Source: Rhipicephalus microplus
Lineage: Eukaryota > Arthropoda > Arachnida > Ixodida > Ixodidae
DNA length: 64,000 nt
Reading direction: 5' to 3'
Assembly: GCF_043290135.1 (NCBI RefSeq)
Contig: NC_134705.1
Span: forward strand, 102,139,239-102,203,238
Part shown: one piece after another, positions 1-9,058 of the stretch
Numbering within the stretch: the stretch's first letter is position 1
Layout of the letters: the number at the start of each line of letters is the position of its first letter
Translations under genes and position numbers: made by a program
Notes under the pieces: model-generated
Told to the model about the DNA's origin: nothing
Database searches by the model: none
What the model saw: only the letters and a program-made list of their open reading frames with translations

Positions 1-1880
1 AAGTGATTCCAACGATTTCCTAAGACGACATGGTAGTGGCACCTGCCCGTCGCTCTGCGGTCTTCAACTTATCGCCACCAAGACAGGCGTGCACGCTTTC
101 CTTCGTTTTCAAAGATAACTGCATGATAGCGCTTGTGTCTAACGTGCCTTGGTGCTCTTTTTCGCCTTCGCTGCACGGATCGAGACACTCTAATGCAGCA
201 CCTCCAGAATACAATTCACCAATTTTCTTGCACAGAACATCAAATTATTGTTTCGTTCATGCTCTCCAGACGCAAGACCATCGTCTTTCAATGACATTTG
301 CAGCAAAACGTGCAGATACGAGGCTAATGTTTCTTCTACTTGGCATCGCAAGCTGCAGGACAGGGAGAGAAAAACACTTTATTGACAACACAATGAGTTC
401 GTTCAACTAAGCTTGCCAGTAATTCGAAAGGAGGTTGCTAGTAGGTTGTCATTACTATTTGCGGCCCCACTAACTTCTGCCTCAATACGGTGGTCATTTG
501 ATGACAATTGTGAACCTCGCCTTATTAAGTATGGAGGCGGGTACCCTCCAAATCCCAAAGAATGTTGTTTAGGGTGGAACCAGATGACAAAAAAAAAAGC
601 AACGTCACGTAGCTCCAGCCGACACCAAAGTGTTACTGGTTGTGCTCTTTCGCAGGATTATGCCATTATATTTTTGCTGTTGCTGTTTACGAGTCGTGTT
701 TGGCGAGCAAGTACTGCAGCAAGCAAAGATAATAGCTTCACATGGATGTACGTGGCTGAACCAGCCGATCGCTGACTTCGCTCATTCATCTAGATGCAAC
801 ACCTAGTGGTTGCGCTTTAAAAATAGGACAGTGGAAACATACGTTTAATACAGAATTTATATCTATTGTGGGGTATTGTGGAGAGCGCCACGTTCTCGCA
901 ATCAACGAACGCAGTATACATGGTCAGAATGAACCAAATAAACACATATAGATATAACTGCTTTTAGAACTACAATATCGCCAGCTGAATTGTTATAACA
1001 TCAATTGTGATCAACATGCTATAACATCCTCACACAATAATCCACAACACCCAACAACATAACAAACACAAAAACACACGCAGGGTGGCTTTGCCAACGC
1101 TTCACTTACCATGAGGGCCCCCAGAGCGCAACCCATTGTGCCATGTACCGGGGGCCCACCGCTACACACAACCGTTCGCACCAACCGCCACCCGCCAAAA
1201 AAGAGAACCACTCATCTCACGTACGCCGCCACCCACCGGCGCTACATACTAACTATGATGATGATAGTAATGACAAACGCTCGCGAGCACAACGCCACCT
1301 ACTGCCCAATAGTTGTGATCCCCTATATGTGGCCAACGTGTGAGGCATGTGCGCCACGCGTTGCAAACATTTTTATAGAGGGTGTTGCACCCCCACACTC
1401 TGGAACAGGAACTTAACTATAACTGACGAAATTATTTCACGATATTGCTCTCTGAGTTCAAGTAAACTTACAAAAAAAAGCCTTTGATCGAGAATTTTTT
1501 GTTTCAATAGCTCCAATGCATATCATTCTGGGAAGGAGGTGTCAATGCTATTGTGTTACGTTGAAATTGCAGCTCAGAAATATATCCCACAAATTATCAG
1601 GAATCTGTAACCTTTAGAATAGAAAAAAAGTAAAAAGAGCAGAATCACCTGGCGTAACTTCACTTGCATTACGCGATTACCGCCTTGACATTCCGCCTCA
1701 AGAGCTCTAATGCGTGCCAACTGACATTGAGAGCTTGCCCAACTACATTAGCAAGGCTTGCAAGCCCCATTCCGGACAGCTGTGTGGTCAGAAGTGTAAA
1801 TTACCAGAGAAATGCTTGTGATGAGCATACATATTGCAAAAGAGTGGCTACTTGGGCTGGTTGGCATTGCATTTTTCAAA
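1..1880. other. no gene recognised
   Basis: Only short open frames without recognisable motifs are present on either strand. I see no transposase, reverse transcriptase or integrase signature, no tRNA fold and no long repeat. The stretch is AT-rich with several A-runs. Confidence 0.5.
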
Positions 1881-1891
1881 GAAATATACTT

Positions 1892-1992
1892 CCTTAGTGC
1901 GCAGGGAACGTTTCAGAGGGAATATATGGCAGTGCGATCTGTCCTATCGCTCTGTTATATCTTACCTCTGAAAGGTTCCCTGCGCACTAAGG
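1892..1992. repeat. long near-perfect foldback hairpin
   Basis: Arm 1892-1918 (starts CCTTAGTGCGCAGGG) is the reverse complement of arm 1966-1992 over 27 bases with one mismatch. The 47-base centre is also partly self-complementary, so the whole unit can fold as one long hairpin. A direct repeat of about 25 bases (ATTTTTCAAAGAAATATACT and a close variant) lies at 1870-1896 and again at 2079-2104, flanking the foldback. It could be a foldback MITE or a hairpin precursor RNA; the sequence alone does not decide. Confidence 0.75.
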
Positions 1993-2105
1993 ACCTATAT
2001 TACTGTCAAAATATATATATAGCCTACAATTGATGACGGCTGGATTATTTTCAGGGCAGTATTTTGTTATGTGTCGGACATTTTCAAAGAATATATTTCC
2101 TTTAC

Positions 2106-2612
2106 AGATCATTGCCGAAGAGGTTTCTGCATCAGATATCCATGGCGGCGATGGCAAACTTAAATAGGAGTTCATTTATTCTTGTCTGCATAACTTTGAA
2201 CTACTATCCCATCAGCCACTGTATGAAATAAATGTAAAATACGCTTGAAGAAGTCATGAATTTCTCAGTTGTTGTTTGTTGAGCGACTTCGAGTTTTGCT
2301 TTTACACACACTAAGGGCCCATTGTTTTTGCAAATGACACTGCAGGAACAACAAAAAAAGGTTACAGCCTTTACAAATGTTCGGAAAGAGGTGAAAAAGT
2401 GAGGCTTATGAGCGTGTATGTTTGGGAAACAGCAGCGGGACTATGTATGCCGTGGTACTGAACCTGAAAAAATGGACTATCTTCCCGAAGGAAATCCTGA
2501 TGTGATGCGAAGCAGCAGTGGTGTGCACTGTATTGACCCGGTTGAAACGGGCGTCAATGCGGGTGCTGGAAGAACGGTTTGAAGTGAAACTCGGTGCAGT
2601 GTAGACTCAAGC
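2106..2612. other. no gene recognised
   Basis: No coding frame or repeat with recognisable motifs is seen apart from short A-runs. It lies directly downstream, on the minus strand, of the coding-like segment 2613-3086. Confidence 0.45.
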
Positions 2613-3086
2613 AAACATCTGTTTGAAACGTAAACACATGGCAGGCGGGACGCGTTGAAGATGCTTGCGCTCGGCTTCATTGGCTCGCGTCCTGTCAGTG
2701 TATCCCGCCTGTCGTAGATACTCTCGAACGCGATCGCTGTTTTCGACTCGCACCTCATCGATATTGCTGCTCTTCCACTGCTGACGCTAGCGTTTGGCTT
2801 CCCTGGCTTGGACCTCGTCGGTGCTGACGTCACCATTCGCGAACGTGATCGACTTCCCTAACCCTCGCAACGCCGTCCGCAGTCGGGAAAGGTACGCGCA
2901 CACTGGCGGGAAGCATGACGCGACGGCGTCGTACCCGTCGGTGCGATCGTGCGGCAAGCAGCTGCGCGCTGCCCACATGGTCGGCACCGTGAGATTCTCG
3001 AGATTGTCGAGGGAGGCGTCGTCGCCCATGCACACGACCGCTCGCGGCTTCTTCTTCTCACTGACAGTTGGAGAGAGGTGGCGCAA
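2613..3086 (-). pseudogene. unidentified coding-like segment with one in-frame stop
   Basis: Reading on the minus strand from 3086, one frame stays open to an in-frame TAG at about 2787. The same frame continues protein-like to a TGA near 2613, about 157 codons in all. The composition looks coding: balanced charged residues, motifs such as VVCMGDD, PTMWAARSC, CFPPVCAYL, and RVREYLRQAGYTDRT after the stop. Just upstream on the minus strand (around 3063-3085) a pyrimidine-rich tract ending in CAG looks like a splice acceptor. This could therefore be one exon of a host gene or a decayed copy of one. I do not recognise the family and no neighbouring exon is evident. It is the best host-gene candidate in the window, but the internal stop argues for decay. 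Confidence 0.35.
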
Positions 3087-3709
3087 GTGAGATGATGACC
3101 ACGTGAGAAGTGGGCTCCAGCGTTGCGAGTGGTGGAGAGGGTGGAGCGAGAGAGAGCTGCCATGCGGTGAGCGCGCGTCTAGCGAGGGAGAGAGATGTCA
3201 CCACGGACTGCTAAATGGGCTGAGCTACATGGCACTGTTACAACCCCTGCGGCGAGGGGAATGGTGTGAACGAATGGACAGCGGTACACAAGCTAGTGAA
3301 AGAGCTTCTTCGTAACTAAATGTCGGGAATTTAGTATTAAGGGTTGCTGTGGAATCCGCGCGACAGAACAGCACATGAGGTCCCGAAAGCGTTCTCAATA
3401 AACACCTGCCTAAACTTCAGGGTATAATCGTGTAGGAGGTGTCAGCACGTGTTTTGATTCAGTTGTCCGATTATCAAAAATAATATTGGCTCTGAGCACA
3501 CTCGCGTTTTTGGGTGTATTGATGTTCCTCGTAATGCCACTGCTCGTCATTGGAACATACGACCGGTGACCTGGACATAACACGATCGAAGATCGATGAA
3601 ACACCTCACCAGAGAGATGCTTTACGTGGTATTCATGCTATTAAACTTTTTTGCTTGATGAGCGCTGTCCCTTATCGGAAGCGTGTTGTAAAAAGTAGCC
3701 GTGTGAGGC
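3087..3709. other. no gene recognised
   Basis: Moderately GC-rich to about 3300, then AT-rich. No motif-bearing frame or repeat was recognised on either strand. Confidence 0.45.
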
Positions 3710-5261
3710 CCCACTAGCTAATGACAAGACTGAGGCTGCTGCTGTTGGAACTCGCGTCACTGTCACCACTGTTGCGTAGTGTCGCCAAGGTCACGAGCCG
3801 GGATTTCTCCGTTGTTGGGTAGCGCGAGTATCTCAGCTCGCGGCTGCTACTGCGCAGAGCTGATAGACAGAACGAAGAAGGCGACGGTGACCTAAGGCAA
3901 CTTTTATGTACAGCAATAATAGAGGCGTTACATATTCGGCACTGGGGCCGGCAGCTTAGGAGCTCGAAGAGCCGGGTTGCCTTCGGACACTCCGACGCTG
4001 AGGTATGTTCTCTGATGCATAGGTATGCTGCTTGGCGTGACAACGCTTGGTTAATTTATAGGCCCTGAAGAACTCTTGCGTCAGAAACATGCAGTCAGGA
4101 CCACCACACTTCTTGCGTCAGCAGTCTCTAATCAGGAGCCACCGATGAATTGCACTCAAGGCTGAGTGGTATTGCCACGCATTGCGTAAGACGCACCAGC
4201 GCCATCAGGCTAGATGACGTTGACTGGATTATTGGGATGGAGTCGGACCCGTGCGTGGAGGGAGCTTGCCGCGTGTTGCGAAAGACGCCGTTGACAGTGA
4301 TGGCGTAAGCCGGGCTCGTTCACTTGTTTTGACGCTGGTTGCCTTTGCAGAAGCAATGACGGTCAGTAGGGGCTTTCATGCACAACATCACCTCCGCCGG
4401 CAGACAATGCGCTGGAAAAACGAGCTGCTTCATCTTGGCTCAGATGTTGGGCACGCTCGTTCACCAGATCCCTCCAGGTTCGCCTCCTGGACCATGGGGC
4501 CATGCCGCGGTGGTTTAGTCGCTAAGGTACTCGGCTGCTGACCCGCATCTCGCGGGATCGAATCCCGGCTGCGGCGGCTGCATTTCCGATAGAGGTCGAA
4601 ATGTAGGTCCGTGTGCTCAGATTTGTGTGCACGTAAAGAACCCTAGGTGATGTAAATTTCCGGAGCCCTCCACTACGGCGTCTCTCATAAAGGTGTGGTG
4701 GTTTCGGAACATTAAATACCACATATCAATCAATCCAGGACCATGGGAAGGATATGGTTCCAGGCTCAGTTCCGTGAACAGATCCGATTCTTGAATAAAG
4801 ATTCCAGCTCCACTGGCTTGTCGCCCAAAACTTGCTGACTAGCTTAGCTCGTCTGTTCTGACAATTTCTGGTTCAGCACTTGAAGACGGTTTTGCAACTT
4901 GTTAAGAGCGGTTCGACAACAGACAACACACCACACAAGCAAGTGCCCTCGATTACCCGACAGCACACCAGACACATTAAAGTGCAATATGTACCTAGCT
5001 ACTTGCCTATCGGAATTTTGTTCTCTCTACATCAAGGGCACAAGTGGGACAAAACGCTCTTAAAAATCAGAACTCAAAATTTTACACAAGCAACAACAGA
5101 ATGAAATAGAGTACAACATAAAGTTGGCCCGTTGAGAACACTATCTATGGAAGGTAGTGCTCAGCTAAGGCCACGGTGAGGAAAACTTTTCCCCGACTCA
5201 CTAGCGAAAGTCGAAAAGTAGAGAAGGTAGTAACTAAAGCGCACAGCTCAACGAGTGTGCT
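3710..5261 (-). other. gypsy-C 3' non-coding region and probable LTR remnant
   Basis: Follows the RNase H stop of gypsy-C and shows no coding motifs. Read on the minus strand it contains TATAAATTAA (around 4051-4062), which could be an LTR promoter TATA box, and an ATAAAAG string further on. The second LTR is not in the window, so boundaries cannot be set by comparison. A SINE with its own target duplication sits inside at 4499-4737. Confidence 0.4.
4499..4737 (+). mobile_element. tRNA-derived SINE, full length, with 10-bp TSD
   Basis: The head at 4504-4576 folds like a tRNA: the 7-base acceptor arm GCCGCGG pairs with CTGCGGC, and the T arm has the B-box GGATCGAATCC. The body carries the tick-type core TTTCCGGAGCCCTCCACTAC and ends in repeated ATCA units. 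GGACCATGGG at 4489-4498 is repeated at 4738-4747, a 10-bp target-site duplication as expected for LINE-driven retrotransposition. Pol III would transcribe it from the A and B boxes; it has no coding capacity. It is inserted in the 3' region of gypsy-C. Confidence 0.9.
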
Positions 5262-6700
5262 TTAGCGTTGAGGTATCTTTTTTTGTGGCGAAAGAATGTC
5301 TAAGTTGTGCTGTTTGAGTATTATGCTCCACCTCAGTAACTTGCCACTCTTGAGCGACATGTTATTTAACCACGTTCGACGACAGGGGTCCGCTTTGACA
5401 ACAAACTTCGAAACGGAGACATAACAGGCGAGCTCTTGAAGGGCCTTAACGAGGCAGGTGCATTCCTTTTTAGAGGTGCTGCATACCTCTTCCCTGCATC
5501 CCAGTTTTCGACTTAAAGGCAACACTGGCCTTTCGTCAGCAGCACTGTCTTCCTCGCACAATATTGCTCCAATGCCGTGATCACTCGCGCTGCATTGAAT
5601 GACAAAGCCCTTAAAAAAGTCGGATGCCATGCCAGAAAAACGGGTTTTTCGTTTAGGGCTTGTTGCAGCTTGCAAAATGCCTTCTCTTTTTTTGAGTCCC
5701 ACATTACTTTGACCGGCCCGGACTTTCGTAGTGCGTCAGTTAGAGGGCTGGCAATGCTAGAGTAGTTTTGCCCGTAATGCTAATAGTACCCAGCTAGGCC
5801 CAAGAGTGCCCTTATCTTAGATTTTGTGGTTGGTCGTGCATACTACACGATGGTGGCTTCTTTATTTCCTGAAGTTTTACGCCGGCCACAGCCCATAACA
5901 AGTCCCAGGTAAGACAACTCGCTGCACTTTAAGTGACATTTGACAGGTTTCGCGGTAAGACTGGCTTCTTTCATCCAGTTCAGCAGGACTCGTATGTGTT
6001 CGAAAAGTTCTTCCCAGTTGTTCGAGAAAATAGCGACAGTGTAACAATACGACAAGGGGAACTCGGAAGGGCCATTAGGAACGCCATTCATTAAGCCTGA
6101 AAAACAAAAGGGCGCATTTTTATTCAGAAGCTCAGCTTAAGTAGGCAATACATTCCGAATGGTGAAATGAAAGTGGCATGCCGGCTAGCGCTCTCCGTAA
6201 GGGGGACTTGCCAGTACCCTCGCACGAGGTCTAACGTGGAAATGTAATTAAAATATGGTACAATTTCTCCCCTCTCCTCTAGATTTAGTATCGGGTAAGT
6301 TTGGTATCGAGTTAACGGTGTCAAGACGCCGATTATATTGCACGGTCAGGGATGTTTTCACGGCACTTGAATATATAGGGGATGAATAGTCACTCTCACC
6401 TTGTACTATGACTCCCAACTCCAGCATTACGTTGATCTCCTGTTTCACGATCTGCTTTTGCACAAGGGGACATCGATACGGCTTGCTAGGAATTGGTTCC
6501 TCATATATTAACTCGATAACTCGTTCATTCACCATCGTGTTTTCGGGACTGTCCGAAAACACGTATTTAAATTCAGAAAACAATCCTACTGAAATAATCC
6601 TTCTGAACTTCACTTAGTCTTGGCTCCAGCTTCAGCTGCTCCAAGATTACCTCTGATATCCTTTTTATTACATCACTAGAGGTCAAAAGTTCTGCTCCTT
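5262..6700 (-). pseudogene. gypsy-C reverse transcriptase and RNase H, decayed
   Basis: RT motifs appear in element order on the minus strand: SKPYRCPLVQKQIVKQEI (about 6480), NYISTLDLVRGYWQVPLTE (about 6220), then a region where the catalytic YLDD box should be but only YCYTVAIFS remains (about 6040), so polymerase activity is lost. RNase H follows at 5262-5704 with FVIQCSASDHGIGAIL, KKECTCLV and KADP; the first catalytic Asp is replaced by Ser. At least three frame changes or stops separate the pieces. The segment would copy and degrade the template strand in an intact element. It joins directly to the integrase C-terminus upstream, so integrase precedes RT. The length fits a full RT-RNase H module. 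Confidence 0.85.
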
Positions 6701-7006
6701 CTTCCTCTGAAGCATTCAAAAGCAGATTCCCGACTGCTTGACGTTGAACGTATGGTTTCATCAAGTTACTTTGGTAAATTTTGTTCGGAATTTTGCATCA
6801 CAGTTGGTATTGGAAAGCTTCAATAATACTTTAATGGGCCCTTCCCAATAAATCTCAAGCTTGTTCTTTTTTAATGTCCTCAGCAGCATTACTTGACTTC
6901 ACAAATTAAACGTGCGTTTCTTCACTGATTTGTCATCGTACTTCTTCAACAACGCTGGTGATGCCTTCATGTGGCTTTACAAGATCTTTTGTTTTTCGAA
7001 GCCTCT
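6701..7006 (-). pseudogene. gypsy-C integrase C-terminus and linker to RT
   Basis: On the minus strand the frame reads KKYDDKSVKKRTF, then KNKLEIYWEGPIKVLLKLS, then YQSNLMKPYVQRQAV, a typical end of a retroviral-type integrase (basic region, GP-Y-like core, chain end). It continues toward RT without an LTR or a long gap. Single-base changes interrupt the frame. Its missing upstream half is found on the other side of LINE-B at 25062-25364, which reads KDPNVVARMFSAFL and stops where LINE-B begins. The piece shows that the integrase lies upstream of RT in this element. Confidence 0.8.
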
Positions 7007-7123
7007 GAAAAAGGTGGATGACGATGACGAAGTGTCTTCTTCACAGAACAGTTGTACCAGTGTCTAAAATTTTCTATTTGTTTTGTCACAAAATCTGTGA
7101 GCTACTACTCCCTCCTTGCGAGA

Positions 7124-7362
7124 ATGAATGAAGAAGCCTCTCAGGATCTTCGAGGTGGACAACCACTACGTCCGGCAGCGGCGAGAAAACGTGGGACCAC
7201 CTCTAGTGGCACAGACAGCGAGGCAACAGAGTTCTACTCAGACGGCTTCGAGTCATTGGATGACGACTACACAGTCGTTATGAGTCACAATGCAAACAGG
7301 AGACTGCTACGAACATCGTCGATGGCGAGTTCATTCATTATGTAGGCTACCGCGCAGCGTTG
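7124..7362 (+). pseudogene. LINE-B ORF1, N-terminal part
   Basis: Begins at ATG 7124 with MNEEASQDLRGG and runs through RPAAARKRGTTSSGTDS and an acidic stretch FESLDDDYTVV to a stop at 7342-7344. The frame reads on past that stop as ATAQR before hitting the 3' tail of LINE-A. The next residues, WPHTILFM, are found in frame at 18490 on the far side of LINE-A. This charged, low-complexity N-terminus is typical of LINE ORF1 nucleic-acid-binding proteins. It is broken by one stop and by the insertion. Confidence 0.75.
7353..7362. repeat. target-site duplication of LINE-A, left copy
   Basis: CGCAGCGTTG is repeated at 18480-18489. The two copies bracket LINE-A exactly and lie in LINE-B ORF1, where joining them restores the reading frame (AQR then W). 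Confidence 0.88.
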
Positions 7363-7877
7363 ATGATGATGATGTTGGATGTTTTGTGGCGCAAGGGCCA
7401 TTTCACGGCCAAAGACCGCCAGTTCATCTTACTAGAGATATGGACATTGATTGTGATTAGCGGCTGTATAAGGCCCATAAGATTCCTAGCGCTAAGGCGG
7501 TTAAAAACATAGAAGTAATAAAATCATGACCATGCCGTGAAAGGTGTGTGTGGTGTGAATAGATGTGAAACCTTTGTTGTAATAAAAAAGACGGTGGACA
7601 TGTCTGACATTAGCACAAGTGCCTCACTCGTTCACACCCTTGCTTCCAAGGGGTGAGGCAAGTGCTTTATTTAGTGCAGCCACCGCAGCGGAGACCTCTC
7701 TGGAGAGGTCGGGCTACGGAATGCCCGGGTATATGATATGAAAGGTACGAATTTCTTTTAAAACCGCTAACAATGATTTATGACTAAAAGTGGTTTCCTA
7801 CTGACGAACGTTGCAGGATGGAGTGGTATCTGTTGTCGGTAGGGTAACAGGAAGTGTTGTCTTCTCAGCGCTTCTAA
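7363..7877 (-). other. LINE-A 3' UTR with triplet tail
   Basis: Non-coding stretch after the ORF2 stop at 7878-7880. Its far end is (ATG)n on the plus strand, that is a (CAT)n tail on the element strand. LINEs of this type often end in short tandem repeats rather than poly(A). Confidence 0.7.
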
Positions 7878-8876
7878 TTATTTACACTGGATTAAATTGT
7901 GAAGCGCAGTGAGCGCTTCTTCACATCTATCACACAAAGGTGGATCGCCCCCAGACAAAAGAAATGAATGTGTTGTATGCGCATGTCCTGTTCGTAACCT
8001 TGTAACGTTTACTTTGTGTGGCGTGACTTTGATACTGGCGGCCAATGACCAAGTTGCGGCTTGATGACATGCAATGTATTATCTGCGTGTGTGTCCCATG
8101 TGACTTGCCAATAGCCTCTGAGCTTTCGTTTTAAAAAAGGTTTCAAATCGAGTGCAGAAGCTGGTATCAATGTATTGGAAGTGGCTTTGTTGGCGGATCC
8201 AGCTATCTGGTACACAAGAACGTTGCCTTGAATTTCGCAATGTCCTGGCACCCAGCAGACTACAACATTCTGCTTAGATGAGTAGACTGTGCATAGGAGC
8301 GAATAAAGCGAGACAAGGACAGGGTTCTTGTGCTTTTTAAGAGCTTTCCGAACTTTTACTATGCTGTGGGAGTCTGTATATATTATTGCCTTCTGTAGTT
8401 TTATTTGTTTATAGGGTTTGACGGCCGCGAGTATCACATAAGCTTCGCGGGTGAAAATGCTTGAATCAGAGTGCAGAACGCCGGCTTCCGAAAAGGATGG
8501 GCTGACGGCTGCGTACGAGACAGAAGTGTCGGATTTTGAAGCATCCGTGAAGAAGTCAGGACATGTGTATTTTTGTTGTAGTTTTAGAATGTATGTCTTG
8601 ATACGTGCAGTAGGTGCATGCTTCGTAACCTCCAAGAAAGACACGTCGCAATCTACTGCCTGCCATTGCCACGGCGGCAGGCATACTGCGGGAGCCATCA
8701 AACGGTGTTCAAGTGAGACACCGGTTACCTTCGCTAGGCCCGTCACACGGAGTGAGTAGGGCCGTCTCATAGAAGGCCGTTTCTCAAACACAGCAAGGCT
8801 TGACGTGTCGTTAATTGTGGAATGTGATGGGTGATCTTTGTCTGCATTTACATTAAAATAGTGTTTAAAAGACATG
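7878..8876 (-). pseudogene. LINE-A ORF2, RNase H and C-terminal finger
   Basis: From 8876 the minus strand reads SFKHYFNVNADKD and on to an RNase H domain: FTDASKSDTSVSYAAV (first Asp), a Glu in IFTREAYVIL, TDSHSI (Asp) and VVCWVPGHCEIQGN (His). After a frameshift near 8010 it continues HSFLLSGGDPPLCDRC and HNLIQC to a TAA at 7878, a CCHC-like finger found at the end of this ORF2 type. This is the direct continuation of the ORF2 that breaks at 14138: the codon ATG shared by both parts lies in the CATG duplication of gypsy-1. RNase H would remove RNA from the hybrid during target-primed reverse transcription. Confidence 0.85.
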
Positions 8877-9023
8877 TGTGAAGAGGTTTATTAGCCGTTA
8901 AAGGCAGCGACGAGACAGCGTGAAGAACCGTCCAGCGATCGGCACAGCAACGAACCAAAGCACGAGCCGAGAGAGCCGGGCGTTGGCGATGCTGCTTGCT
9001 GCTGGCACATCTTCTTCTTCACA
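8877..9023 (-). repeat. gypsy-1 3' LTR
   Basis: 147 bp, plus-strand ends TGTGAAG and CTTCACA. Read on the element strand it carries AATAAA close to its end (CTAATAAACC), a likely polyadenylation signal. I read it as identical to 13991-14137. Confidence 0.95.
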
Positions 9024-9045
9024 ATCGCCCCCGCTGAAAAAAGAG
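9024..9045 (-). promoter_or_regulatory. gypsy-1 polypurine tract (PPT)
   Basis: On the element strand CAGCGGGGGCGAT abuts the 3' LTR. A purine-rich tract here primes plus-strand DNA synthesis in LTR elements. The same string borders the LTR of gypsy-2. Confidence 0.65.
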
Positions 9046-9058
9046 CCATCCTGGCGAC

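Noticed and set aside
2787..3163. Several overlapping open frames on both strands in a GC-rich stretch
   Set aside because: Only the minus-strand frame ending near 2613 looks protein-like; the others are Arg/Ser-rich shadows expected from GC-rich DNA.
4504..4576. Functional tRNA gene
   Set aside because: The cloverleaf-like head continues into a SINE body and is enclosed by a target duplication, so it is a SINE.
5262..7006. Integrase-before-RT order as an artefact of rearrangement
   Set aside because: The integrase C-terminus and RT are joined within a few codons as one reading sequence with no LTR or duplication at the join; kept as a finding with its test.
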